This document shows, piece by piece, positions 42,601 through 49,623 of a stretch of DNA of 64,000 bases (positions are counted from its first letter, which is position 1; the number at the start of each line of letters is the position of its first letter). The stretch comes from Holophagaceae bacterium. Its GTDB lineage: Bacteria > Acidobacteriota > Holophagae > Holophagales > Holophagaceae. Position numbers and translations under genes: made by a program. Where the stretch lies: the NCBI GenBank assembly GCA_016720465.1, contig JADKKO010000001.1, positions 620,001-684,000 on the forward strand, written 5' to 3'. The notes under the pieces are model-generated. The model was not told the DNA's origin, did no database searches, and was given only the letters and a program-made list of their open reading frames with translations.

Positions 42601-42970
42601 GGCCGAAGAGCTGGACGCGCACCGCAAGCGGGCCCAAGCCCTGGGCCTGGGCATCACCGCCCAGTACAACCTGCTGGAGCGCCTGCGCAGCGGCGAACCC
42701 TTGACGGAAAAAGAACAAGCGACCGACGCCCAAGGCCTGGTGAGCCTCCTGCTGGCGCTGCACCAGAAGCTGGATGCCGCCGTGGCCGAAGCCTACGGCT
42801 GGGACGCCGACCTATCCGAACCCGACATCCTGGAGCGCCTGGTGGCCCTGAACCAGGCCCGCGCCTTGGAGGAAGCGAAGGGCAAGGTCCGCTGGCTGCG
42901 ACCGGACTATCAGGCGCCACACCCACCCACGGGAAATGCCGAAAAACAAGCAGCGACGTCAAAGCGCTGA
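39695..42970 (+). CDS. MmeI-like single-chain restriction-modification enzyme
   Basis: The 1091-residue protein joins nuclease and methyltransferase. Residues 69-81 have the spacing D-x9-E-x-K (DLYKAGCFILEAK), the nuclease core of MmeI-type enzymes. A helical spacer follows (~190-400). The methyltransferase has motif I LDPACGSGNFLYVA (~429) and motif IV NPPFLG (~586), which makes it an adenine-N6 type. The C-terminal part should hold the target-recognition domain. Such enzymes cut at a distance from their site and protect it by methylating one strand. Residues ~662-684 come from a palindromic repeat read in frame. It stands alone between murF and mraY, on the opposite strand. Confidence 0.85.
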   Translation: MPRNVRDFITRWQAADGPERGNMQLFLHELIQTLDLPQPEPTGASSGYCFEKQVPNYNPEGKFTKNYMDLYKAGCFILEAKRTSDALRAQRGSGGGGGGKGQKPMVHAPGLPGLIEEPRTPGYRANATYDAKLEAAFIQGIRYAMALGLQGPPPPFLIVCDIGHSFHIWNRYDPKAGGGYGGFGARRIIMLEELEDPEIQTYFRTIWTNPKALDTSRLRAQVTRGIAQELGELAKELQSATRSKDEVAHFLMRCVFTCFAEDIGLLPGKPFTEGLRHLEKDPDEAHAFLQGWWKVMDEGGKWGWEKVLRFNGGLFKDTSVPPLSQAQIALLRLAAEKDWRDVEPAIFGTLLESALEDDERHRLGAHYTPRAYIQRLVDATFGQELRRQWTEVEDELAGILEQGNTEAAVDAAKAKLRAFHQHLATLQFLDPACGSGNFLYVAFDTLKRLEGEVLRRMEELGEWFSALELSHERISPAQFKGIEINPWAAGIAELVLWIAYLQWFRHNHPAGNPPEPVLQNYGSIEQRDAVLDFDGEEATGTSRWDGKTTKLDARGREVPDDTARAHTTRLLNPRPALWPQADYIIGNPPFLGNASMLGNLGVGYTEALRAAYPEVPDTVDFVLYWWHKAALAVRSGRTQRFGLITTNSLRQVRQRGVIEFHLSPSSLFKNRINMVNRDEGDKGDDYKPLKLLWAIPDHPWHGEGAAVRIAMTVAGLEGSPVLARVVSEPKTPDPEHAAAGLVIEEAPVDSIHEDLSGGARVADAMALKANDGLASRGMQLIGSGFIVTPAQWKDWKRPTVVHPYRNGRDLTDHPREVMVIDLYGLAEEEVRKTYPAIYQHLLQTVKPEREENNDSTTRKNWWIFGRNREEIRPALKGLSRFIATVETSKHRTFQFLDGATVPDNMIVVIASGDALHLGILSSRFHVVWALAVGALLGVGNTPRYSKSRCFDPFPFPDATKAQAARIRDLAEELDAHRKRAQALGLGITAQYNLLERLRSGEPLTEKEQATDAQGLVSLLLALHQKLDAAVAEAYGWDADLSEPDILERLVALNQARALEEAKGKVRWLRPDYQAPHPPTGNAEKQAATSKR
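41677..41740. repeat. 21-bp-arm palindrome inside the restriction-modification gene
   Basis: Perfect arms at 41677-41697 (TTTATCCCCTTCATCCCTGT plus one T) and 41720-41740 enclose a 22-base AT-rich loop. The words resemble those of intergenic repeats (ATCCCCTTC). It is read in frame as SPSSLFKNRIN and MVNRDEGDKGDDY, then the conserved sequence resumes with KPLKLLWAIPDHPW. It looks like an inserted element that keeps the frame open. Confidence 0.85.
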
Positions 42971-43526
42971 ACGCACCAACTTGCTCAGTTTTTCATCCGT
43001 GTGAATCCGTGTAATCCGTGGCTCAACAGCTTTTCAATCGGGGACGCAGCCCAATGAAAAGGCATGTCCACCACCCCATTTCTTTGTCCCCGTAAATCCC
43101 CGTGAATCCCCGTGGTTTTTCACGGGATTGAAATCACATTCAAGTAGCTACCGTTCAGGAAAGCAGCGTTTCTTTTTGGATCGTCCACGGTGGGTTCGAA
43201 TCCCATTCCACGGCCCCTTTCAGCGCGAACAGCTCATAGACTTCCCAGGCCCTTTCGGTCCCTGGGAGTCCTGATTGAGGTGGCGTGTGGTGGGGCCTTC
43301 CGTTAACCCCACATGGCACTCCGATCATCGCAATGCGGTAGATCGTGTTACGGCCGGAAGAATGTCACCGTGTCACACACGCCAGGGAGAGTATGCATTC
43401 CTGGATGGGCGATCACAAGCCAAACCCGGCTTTCAGTTCTTTGTGACCTTTGTGCCCCTTTGTGGCCAAAATTGTTTTATTAAGTATCCGTTGTCTCACT
43501 TTTTATTTGCCGTTGCGCTTCCGTGA
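42971..43526. other. Gene-free spacer with three word-repeat tracts
   Basis: I find no gene in these 556 bases. They hold AATCCGTGT words at 42994-43021, AATCCCCGTG words at 43084-43128 (period nine to ten) and CTTTGTG words at 43439-43470 (period about eight). At 43190-43206 GTGGG-TTCGAAT-CCCAT looks like a tRNA T-arm, but no complete tRNA can be folded. The spacer separates the restriction-modification gene from the 3' end of murF. Confidence 0.65.
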
Positions 43527-44885
43527 TCACGCCACGCCTTTGTGGTCCAGGATCCAGGCCACGGCCTGCTCCGAGGTCCAGTAGCGGCTGCCTTTGACCA
43601 GGATGCGCGTCCCGTCTGGAATGGCGCCGAGGCCCGCCGGGTCGTCCCGCAGGGAGTCGAAATCCGGGAAGTGGGCCGCGCCCGCGCCGAAGCCACTGGC
43701 CATGGCATCCGCGAAATCGCCGTAGACCCAAAGCCGCTCGAATCCCAAGGCCTGCAACCCCTCGCCGACTTCCTGGTGCAGGCGTTCGGAGCTTTGGCCC
43801 AGTTCCCTGATGCAGCCCAGCACCGCCATGGGTGCGCCGCCTTTCAGCTCCAGCAGCGATTCCGCGCAGGCCATGATGGAATCGACGCTGGCGTTGTAGC
43901 TCTCGTCCAGCAGCCAGCCGCCGCCGGCCATGGCGTGGAGCCGGCCGCGGCCCGCTTCCGGTTCCACGGTGCCCAAGCCCTCCGCCACCTGGTCCCGGTC
44001 GAAGCCCGCCAGCAGCGCGATGACCGCCGCAAGGGATGCGTTGCGCACCTGGTGGGCGCCGCGGAGTTTAAGCTCGATTGGCAGGTCGTACTCCGGGCAG
44101 CGCAGCGTGAACCGCTCGCCCCGGGACCCCAGGGATTCGATGTCCGCCCAGCCGTAATCCTCCCCGTCCCCGACGGCCACGGCCAGTTCCTGGCCCGCCC
44201 ATTCCTGTTCGGAAATCCATCGGCACCAGGGGTCCATGGCCAAGTGGACCCAGGCTCCGCCCCGCCGGAGCCCGGCGATGAGTTCGCCTTTGGCGCGGGC
44301 GATGCCCTCCTGCCCGTCAGGGAAATTTTCCATGTGCGCGGTTCCGATCAGGGTGACCACGCCGAAATCCGGCGGCGCTATTTCCGTCAGCCGCTGGATT
44401 TCGCCCGGCGTGCTCATGCCCATCTCCAGCACCGCGGAGGATTCGCCCACCGGCATGGTGGCCAGGGCCTGGGGCATCCCCAGCGTATTGTTGCGGTTCC
44501 CCGGCGTCTTCCAGCCGCCGGTCGCCGCCGCCAGCAGGTCCTTGGTGCTGGTCTTGCCCACGCTGCCGGTGACGCCGAACACCGCATGGGGGCGGACAGC
44601 CTTCAGGCGCGCCTGGCCCCAGCACTGCAAGGCTGCCAGAGTGTCCGGCACGACCAATTGCGGAATCGGCAGATCCAATAGGTGGTCCACCAGGAGGCAG
44701 GCCGCGCCCAGCTCTACGGCCTTGGCGGCGAAGAGGTGTCCATCCCTGCCCGCTCGGATCGCCACAAAGCATTCCCCGGGCTGGAGCGTGCGGGTGTCCA
44801 GCGAAAGCGCGGCGGGGAAGACGGACCCGTCACCCCGCAGCTCGGCCTGGAGGAGTGAAGCCACTTGATTGAGGTCGAACAGCAT
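43527..44885 (-). CDS. murF: UDP-MurNAc-tripeptide--D-alanyl-D-alanine ligase
   Basis: The 452-residue protein is a Mur ligase with GVTGSVGKTSTKD (P-loop, ~105-118), NNTLGMPQALA, EMGMSTPGEIQRL (the MurF glutamate region) and LDESYNASVDSIMA. It adds D-Ala-D-Ala to the UDP-MurNAc tripeptide in the cytosol. ATG 44885 has AGGTGG five bases upstream; the GTG at 44894 is less likely. The natural neighbour mraY is 4.1 kb downstream, past the restriction-modification gene. The last codons (DHKGVA) are made of the ACCACAAAGG word seen in nearby repeats, so the C terminus may have been altered by such a repeat. Confidence 0.94.
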   Translation of the reverse strand: MLFDLNQVASLLQAELRGDGSVFPAALSLDTRTLQPGECFVAIRAGRDGHLFAAKAVELGAACLLVDHLLDLPIPQLVVPDTLAALQCWGQARLKAVRPHAVFGVTGSVGKTSTKDLLAAATGGWKTPGNRNNTLGMPQALATMPVGESSAVLEMGMSTPGEIQRLTEIAPPDFGVVTLIGTAHMENFPDGQEGIARAKGELIAGLRRGGAWVHLAMDPWCRWISEQEWAGQELAVAVGDGEDYGWADIESLGSRGERFTLRCPEYDLPIELKLRGAHQVRNASLAAVIALLAGFDRDQVAEGLGTVEPEAGRGRLHAMAGGGWLLDESYNASVDSIMACAESLLELKGGAPMAVLGCIRELGQSSERLHQEVGEGLQALGFERLWVYGDFADAMASGFGAGAAHFPDFDSLRDDPAGLGAIPDGTRILVKGSRYWTSEQAVAWILDHKGVA

Positions 44886-45023
44886 AGGATCCACCTGTTC
44901 GGACGGCCTGGCCCGGCCAGGTGATGGATAGGGGCGGAAGATCGGACAGCCGAGGGCAGCTTGCCCGCGGGAACGGCGATCTGATGATAATCCACCTGGC
45001 CAGGATGCTGGCCCAGCCGACAG

Positions 45024-45638
45024 CTATTTGATCTTGGGGTTCGATTTCACTTCGGCGATGGCCGCGCGGGCCTGGGCCGCCTGCTGGCTCGCGGGATCCA
45101 ATTCGATGATGCGGTTCCAGGCCTTGATGGCCTTCTCGTCCTGCTTCAGGTCCTGGGAATAGACGACCCCCATGTTGAACAGGCTCTGGGTGTGCTTGGG
45201 ATCGAGTTTCGCCGACTTCTCGAAGTTGGCGATGGCCTTGTCATAGGCCATCAGCTCGCGGTACATGACGCCCTGGTCGGTGAGGATGTCGGCGTTGTTC
45301 GGTTCCAGTTCCAGGGCCTTGGCATAGGCGTCCACGGCCTTCTGGGGCTGGTGGGTGTCGAAATAGTCGTTGCCGAGCTGTTTCCAGGCGTTGAGGTTCT
45401 TCGGTTCCCGGGCCACGATCTGGGTGTTGGCGAAGATGCGCGACTGGGCTTCCATCGCGTTGGGCATCACTCCCGCGTTCGGGGGCATTCCCGCCGGCGC
45501 GCCGGGCGATGGCATGGGCACGGCCGCCGCGATGGTCGCCGGCTGCTGGCCGGCGCTGCGGCTGTTGCCGGTGAAATAGCCGATGATGAATCCGGCCAGC
45601 AGGCCGATCACCAAACCGATCACGATGTTTTTATTCAT
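45024..45638 (-). CDS. Membrane-anchored TPR protein
   Basis: The 204-residue protein has an N-terminal membrane helix (IVIGLVIGLLAGFIIGYFTG), a Pro/Ala/Met-rich linker and three TPR units from about residue 80 (LNAWKQLGNDYFDTHQPQKAVDAYAKALELEPN and two more). TPR units bind partner proteins; here they are probably on the periplasmic side. The gene is 138 bases upstream of murF on the same strand, but no partner is clear from context. Confidence 0.85.
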   Translation of the reverse strand: MNKNIVIGLVIGLLAGFIIGYFTGNSRSAGQQPATIAAAVPMPSPGAPAGMPPNAGVMPNAMEAQSRIFANTQIVAREPKNLNAWKQLGNDYFDTHQPQKAVDAYAKALELEPNNADILTDQGVMYRELMAYDKAIANFEKSAKLDPKHTQSLFNMGVVYSQDLKQDEKAIKAWNRIIELDPASQQAAQARAAIAEVKSNPKIK

Positions 45639-45769
45639 GGATGAATCTCCGTCCCGTCAGGCCCATCAGCGAGGCGAGGGCACTGGAATTCTTGCATGGA
45701 ACGGATTCCAAAGCTGTGATCCCTGTCTCACTTGGGCCCCGCAGTCGCAGGATCCCCCGGGGCGATCGG

Positions 45770-46882
45770 CTACGCCACGAACTGCACCGCATAGATGGGC
45801 GGCAATTGGGTCGAAACGGTCTGCCAGTCGTCCCCTCCGTTTACCGTGACCCAGAGCGAGCCGGTGGTCGAGCCGAAAGCCAGGCGCGATCCGCTGCGGT
45901 CGATGTCCAGGGCGTGCCGGTACACAAGGTCGTAGGCATGGGTTTGCGGGAGCCCGTTCCGGAGCGTTTCGAAGCTGCGGCCGCCGTCCCGGGTCCGCGT
46001 CACCACCACGGCTCCGCCCACAGGCACGCGCCTTTCGTCTTTGATGGATGGCACGAACCAGGCGATCTCCGGGTTGTCCGGATGCACGGCCACCGCGAAT
46101 CCGAAGACCGATGGCGCAACTTCCTTGATCTCCTCCCACCGGCCGCAGCCATCAGTGGATCGAAAAATCCCGTTGTGGTGCTGCGCCCAGAACACGTCTG
46201 GGCCCGATGGGCATTGCACCACCCGATGGGGATCCTGGATGTCGGGATCGAAGGCCTGGTCCGGCGGCATGTATTCGGCGCGCATCCCGTCCGCCCGGCA
46301 GGCCCAGGAAATTCCGCGATCGGTGGTCTGCCACACGCCCCCGCAGGAAACTCCGACCGTGACTTTGTTCCCATCCCGGGGGTCCACGCAGATGGAGTGG
46401 ATGCCCGGAAAATCCGCGCCGCCGCCATTCCAGAGCTTGCGCCGGGGTTCCTCCCACAGGGTCCGCACCATCGTCCAGGTAGAGCCATCGTCTTCGGAAT
46501 AGAAAAGCCCGCCGGGGATGGTGCCGCACCACAGCAGGCCCGGCTGCGAGGCGAGGCCAGGCTCCAGGGACCAGATGAGCTTGAGTTTCCAAGGCACCAC
46601 GCGGCCCATGGAATCGATCTCTTCCACGCCTTCCGGCGGGTCGGGATAGACCGGCACGCCGACCTCCTCCCAGGTGGCGCCGCGGTCTTTCGAGCGGTGC
46701 AGCTTCACGCCGAAATGGCCGTGGTCCAGAGCCGCGAACCAGGTTCCGCTGCGGGCATCGGCCAGGGCCAAGGTCACATTGTCGCCAAGGAAGGAAACGC
46801 CCTGGATCTCCCACGTTCCGGCCATGGTCCGGCCGATGGTGAAGAGACCCTTGCGCGTGGAAACGAGCAGGGTGCTGGACAT
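45770..46882 (-). CDS. BNR/sialidase-like beta-propeller protein
   Basis: The 370-residue protein has several BNR-type Asp-box repeats (SEDDGSTWT, TTDRGISWA, STDGCGRWE, TRDGGRSFE, VNGGDDWQT), which build a six- or seven-bladed propeller. There is no signal peptide, so despite the sialidase resemblance it is cytosolic and probably not a glycosidase. Its ATG at 46882 has GGAGGTTG upstream and lies two bases after the MoaD/ThiS-like gene. From memory, this gene pair occurs together in several phyla, but its role is not known to me. Confidence 0.85.
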   Translation of the reverse strand: MSSTLLVSTRKGLFTIGRTMAGTWEIQGVSFLGDNVTLALADARSGTWFAALDHGHFGVKLHRSKDRGATWEEVGVPVYPDPPEGVEEIDSMGRVVPWKLKLIWSLEPGLASQPGLLWCGTIPGGLFYSEDDGSTWTMVRTLWEEPRRKLWNGGGADFPGIHSICVDPRDGNKVTVGVSCGGVWQTTDRGISWACRADGMRAEYMPPDQAFDPDIQDPHRVVQCPSGPDVFWAQHHNGIFRSTDGCGRWEEIKEVAPSVFGFAVAVHPDNPEIAWFVPSIKDERRVPVGGAVVVTRTRDGGRSFETLRNGLPQTHAYDLVYRHALDIDRSGSRLAFGSTTGSLWVTVNGGDDWQTVSTQLPPIYAVQFVA

Positions 46883-46884
46883 GG

Positions 46885-47154
46885 TCAACCTCCGGAAAGG
46901 GCCTGCATGACGAAGACTTCGGCGTCCTCTTCCACGGCATCGCTCAGGCCGCGGCGGTCCGAGACGGCCTGGCCGTCCACGAAGACCACCATGTGGGCCC
47001 GCAGCGCGCCGTGCTCGTCCAGGACGTAGCCGCGCGATCCGGGATAGAGATCGAAAGCCGCGTCCAGCGCCTCCCGCGCGGTGCCGCCCCTGACGGTGCA
47101 GGGCGGGCAGGAAATGTGGCGTTGGAGATTGCCCGTGAACACGACGCGCGGCAT
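46885..47154 (-). CDS. MoaD/ThiS-family ubiquitin-like sulfur carrier
   Basis: The 89-residue protein has the beta-grasp features of MoaD/ThiS (VVFVDGQAVSD, DAEVFVMQALSGG) and ends in the Gly-Gly that is needed for adenylation and thiocarboxylate formation. Unusually for this family it has CPPC near residue 16. ATG 47154 is used; the longer in-frame extension has no family features. It is directly upstream of, and almost touching, the BNR propeller gene, so the two probably work together. No E1-like activating enzyme gene is in the window. Confidence 0.83.
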   Translation of the reverse strand: MPRVVFTGNLQRHISCPPCTVRGGTAREALDAAFDLYPGSRGYVLDEHGALRAHMVVFVDGQAVSDRRGLSDAVEEDAEVFVMQALSGG

Positions 47155-47229
47155 TAGGGAGACCTTCCGGGACCGGATTGTGTGTGAGAAGCCGTCGCAG
47201 AATGTCTCGCACCCGCCGGCCTCTGTCAA

Positions 47230-47997
47230 TCAGTTCCCCAGGTCCTTCACCACCTGTTCGCCGCCCAGCTGCCCCATCTGGCCCAGGATCCAGGCCTGGC
47301 GCCCACGGACATAGGCACTGGGGGCATCCACCCGGTACTTGTGGGGATTCGGCAGCACCGCGGCCAGAAGAGCTGCTTCGCTGGGGCGCAGCTTGCTGCT
47401 CCGCTTGTGGAAATAGGTCGTCGAGGCCGCCTCCACGCCGTACACGCCATCGCCGAATTCCACGATGTTCAGATAGACCTCCAGGATCCGCCGCTTGGAC
47501 CACCCCAGCTCGATGAGCATCGTGAAGTAGGCCTCGGCGCCCTTGCGCAGCCAGGAGCGGGACTCCCAGCAGAACTGGTTCTTGGCGGTCTGCTGGGACA
47601 CGGTGGAGGCGCCGCGCTTGCGCTTGCTCCGCTCGTTGTGGGCGTAGGCCTTTTCAATGGCCTTCCAGTCGAATCCGAAATGCTCCGGGAAATTCTGGTC
47701 CTCCGCGGCGATGACCGCCAGGCCCACCGAGGGCGACATGTCGTCGAGCGGGACCCAGGTGTGGCGCGACGTGTAGGGTTCGCTGCTGAACCACGAGGCC
47801 ACGCGCCGCTCCACCATCAGCGCCGAGAAAGGCGGATGGACGAAGCGCAGCAGCAGGACCAGCGCTACGCTGCCGGTTAGGAAACCCATCAAGCCCAGGG
47901 CGGACCATCGCAGACCTCGCCGCCACCACGTTTTCGTCTTCGATGCCACGTCTACCCCGCTGGATCTGAATCCACAGATAAGCATGAACCGGGTCAT
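47230..47997 (-). CDS. mtgA: Monofunctional biosynthetic peptidoglycan transglycosylase
   Basis: The 255-residue protein has one membrane helix (about 32-52) and a single GT51 domain with AAEDQNFPEHFGFDW (catalytic glutamate), RGASTVSQQTAKN and RRILEVYLNIVEFG. It polymerises glycan strands from lipid II without cross-linking. The start is uncertain: ATG 47997 is the longest; ATG and GTG codons a few residues later are also possible. Upstream lies a long nested palindrome. Confidence 0.9.
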   Translation of the reverse strand: MTRFMLICGFRSSGVDVASKTKTWWRRGLRWSALGLMGFLTGSVALVLLLRFVHPPFSALMVERRVASWFSSEPYTSRHTWVPLDDMSPSVGLAVIAAEDQNFPEHFGFDWKAIEKAYAHNERSKRKRGASTVSQQTAKNQFCWESRSWLRKGAEAYFTMLIELGWSKRRILEVYLNIVEFGDGVYGVEAASTTYFHKRSSKLRPSEAALLAAVLPNPHKYRVDAPSAYVRGRQAWILGQMGQLGGEQVVKDLGN

Positions 47998-48023
47998 CAG
48001 GCCCAGTCAGACCTGGCAGCTTT

Positions 48024-48546
48024 GAACCACAGATGACACAGAAAAACGGTTAATCCACAGATTGCACCGATTCACACAGATTCTAAAAATGGGGAAGTGC
48101 CGACTTGATTTCGTGTGCCGTCCAGAATTTCGAGGAAGAACCGCATCTACAAGGTTTCACAAATGCCCCTTTGTCTGAAGTGGCATGGCCGCAAGACCTG
48201 ATACGAATTTGCATTCGAAAAGATAAAATTCACCACGAAGACACGAAGAAAGCACCAAGCTCCAACATGGCTGATTTCGGCTCAAAATCGCTTCGCGAGG
48301 CGCGTTGCGCCTGCGGGCCGAAGGTCCGCAAATTCAGGTGGCCCGGCGGCGAGCTCACGCTTAGGTGTGATCCGCGCCGGGCCACCTGAATTTCATCTGC
48401 GAAGCTCGCACATGACGAGTCCCTTTGTGCCCTTTGTGGCTTGATGGTTCTATTTCTTTGAATGCAACTTGGTATGAATCTCTTGTTTTTGAATCTGTGT
48501 GAATCTGTGGAATCTGTGGATACCCGATCTGTGGAATCTGTGGTTC
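48024..48546. repeat. Large nested palindrome, left of the DUF2235 gene
   Basis: Outer arms at 48024-48083 and 48491-48546 are near-perfect complements (GAATCTGTGTGAATC type). Inside, 48201-48226 pairs with about 48452-48480 (GAATGCAA words), CACGAAGACACGAAG at 48231-48259 pairs loosely with CCTTTGTG words at 48417-48446, and a hairpin-rich core lies at 48287-48419. The whole is one imperfect palindrome of more than 500 bases in layers. I see no gene in it. It fills the gap between mtgA and the DUF2235 gene. Confidence 0.85.
48287..48419 (-). repeat. Core hairpin element, copy 1
   Basis: The main hairpin has perfect 19-bp arms, AAATTCAGGTGGCCCGGCG (48330-48348) and its complement (48375-48393), with a 26-base loop. 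One flank has two more small GC hairpins. Aligned by hand in reverse, it is about 80% identical over ~134 bases to the copy at 49770-49904. Confidence 0.85.
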
Positions 48547-48572
48547 TATCTCAGTAGAATCCACACACACCC

Positions 48573-49583
48573 ATGCCCAAACGCCTCGTCATCTGTTCGG
48601 ACGGAACCTGGAACAAGCCGGACCAGTCCACCGGCGGCGTGCCCACCCCCACCAACGTCGTGAAACTGAGCCGGGCCGTGGCTCCCCAGGACCAGGCCGG
48701 GACCGAGCAGCGGGTCTACTACCATGACGGCGTGGGCGCCCGGGGCGGCTGGTGGAAACGGTTCACGGGCGGAGCTTTCGGCGAAGGCATCGACGCCATC
48801 ATCCAGGCTAATTACCGTTTCCTGATCGATAACTACGATCCCGGCGATGAACTCTTCCTGTTCGGGTTCAGCCGGGGCGCCTACCTGGTGCGCAGCACGG
48901 TGGGCCTGGTCCGCAACTGCGGCCTCTTGAAGCGCGAGCACGGCGGCCAGCTCGATGCGGCCTATGCGCTCTACCGCCGCCGGGACGAGGCCTCCAGCCC
49001 CCGGGCCGAAGAGGCCGCGGCCTTCCGGGCCGCCTATGCCTGGGAGCCCCGCATCCGCTTCATCGGCGTCTGGGACACCGTCGGATCCCTGGGCATTCCG
49101 CTCAGGCCGCTGCGTTTCTGGACCAAGGAATTCTATGAATTCCATGACGTCAAGCTCAGCACCTGGGTCGACTACGCCTTCCAGGCCCTGGCCGTGGACG
49201 AGCGCCGGAAACCCTTCGCGCCGACCCTGTGGCAGGGGCAGCCCGGAGCCGGAGCGCAGATCCTGGAGCAGGCCTGGTTTCCAGGCGCGCATTCGAACAT
49301 CGGAGGCGGCTATGTGGACCATGGGCTCTCGGACTTGGCCCTGCTCTGGTTGGCGGAAAAGGCCAGAGCCTGCGGTTTGGACCTGGACATGCCGCCCGGC
49401 ATCCTCCCCGACGCCCTTGGCGGAATCCAGGATTCCATGACCTTCTGGTATCGGATGCTGGGCGAAAACGTCCGGCAGATCAGCCCGGGCTCCGATGGCC
49501 AGTTCATCGCCCCAAGCGTGAGAGCCCGCCAGCTGGGCACCGCGGATTACCGCCCGCCGAATGTGCCCTGGCCTCCGCAATGA
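48573..49583 (+). CDS. DUF2235 alpha/beta hydrolase
   Basis: The 336-residue protein starts KRLVICSDGTWNKPDQ and has the nucleophile elbow LFGFSRGAYLVR (serine near 110), WDTVGSLG and AWFPGAHSNIGGGY with the catalytic histidine. DUF2235 includes the Tle1 phospholipase effectors of type VI secretion as well as many housekeeping hydrolases. No secretion genes are near, there is no signal peptide, and it is smaller than Tle1, so a cytosolic hydrolase is more likely. It is flanked on both sides by large palindromes that share an inverted core. Confidence 0.88.
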   Translation: MPKRLVICSDGTWNKPDQSTGGVPTPTNVVKLSRAVAPQDQAGTEQRVYYHDGVGARGGWWKRFTGGAFGEGIDAIIQANYRFLIDNYDPGDELFLFGFSRGAYLVRSTVGLVRNCGLLKREHGGQLDAAYALYRRRDEASSPRAEEAAAFRAAYAWEPRIRFIGVWDTVGSLGIPLRPLRFWTKEFYEFHDVKLSTWVDYAFQALAVDERRKPFAPTLWQGQPGAGAQILEQAWFPGAHSNIGGGYVDHGLSDLALLWLAEKARACGLDLDMPPGILPDALGGIQDSMTFWYRMLGENVRQISPGSDGQFIAPSVRARQLGTADYRPPNVPWPPQ

Positions 49584-49623
49584 AAGAGAATAAAAAGCCA
49601 CAGATTAGGCAGATGAAAAACTG

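Noticed and set aside
39695..42970. PglX methyltransferase of a BREX defence island
   Set aside because: The nuclease motif at the N terminus and the single-gene setting fit a MmeI-like enzyme; no other BREX gene is near.
43141..43240. A complete tRNA gene
   Set aside because: Only a T-arm can be folded; no anticodon arm or matching acceptor strand is present upstream.
45770..46882. Secreted sialidase
   Set aside because: It has BNR repeats but no signal peptide and no sialidase catalytic set that I can see.
48573..49583. Type VI secretion effector Tle1
   Set aside because: The protein is of DUF2235 type, but it is short and no secretion, adaptor or immunity gene lies near it.
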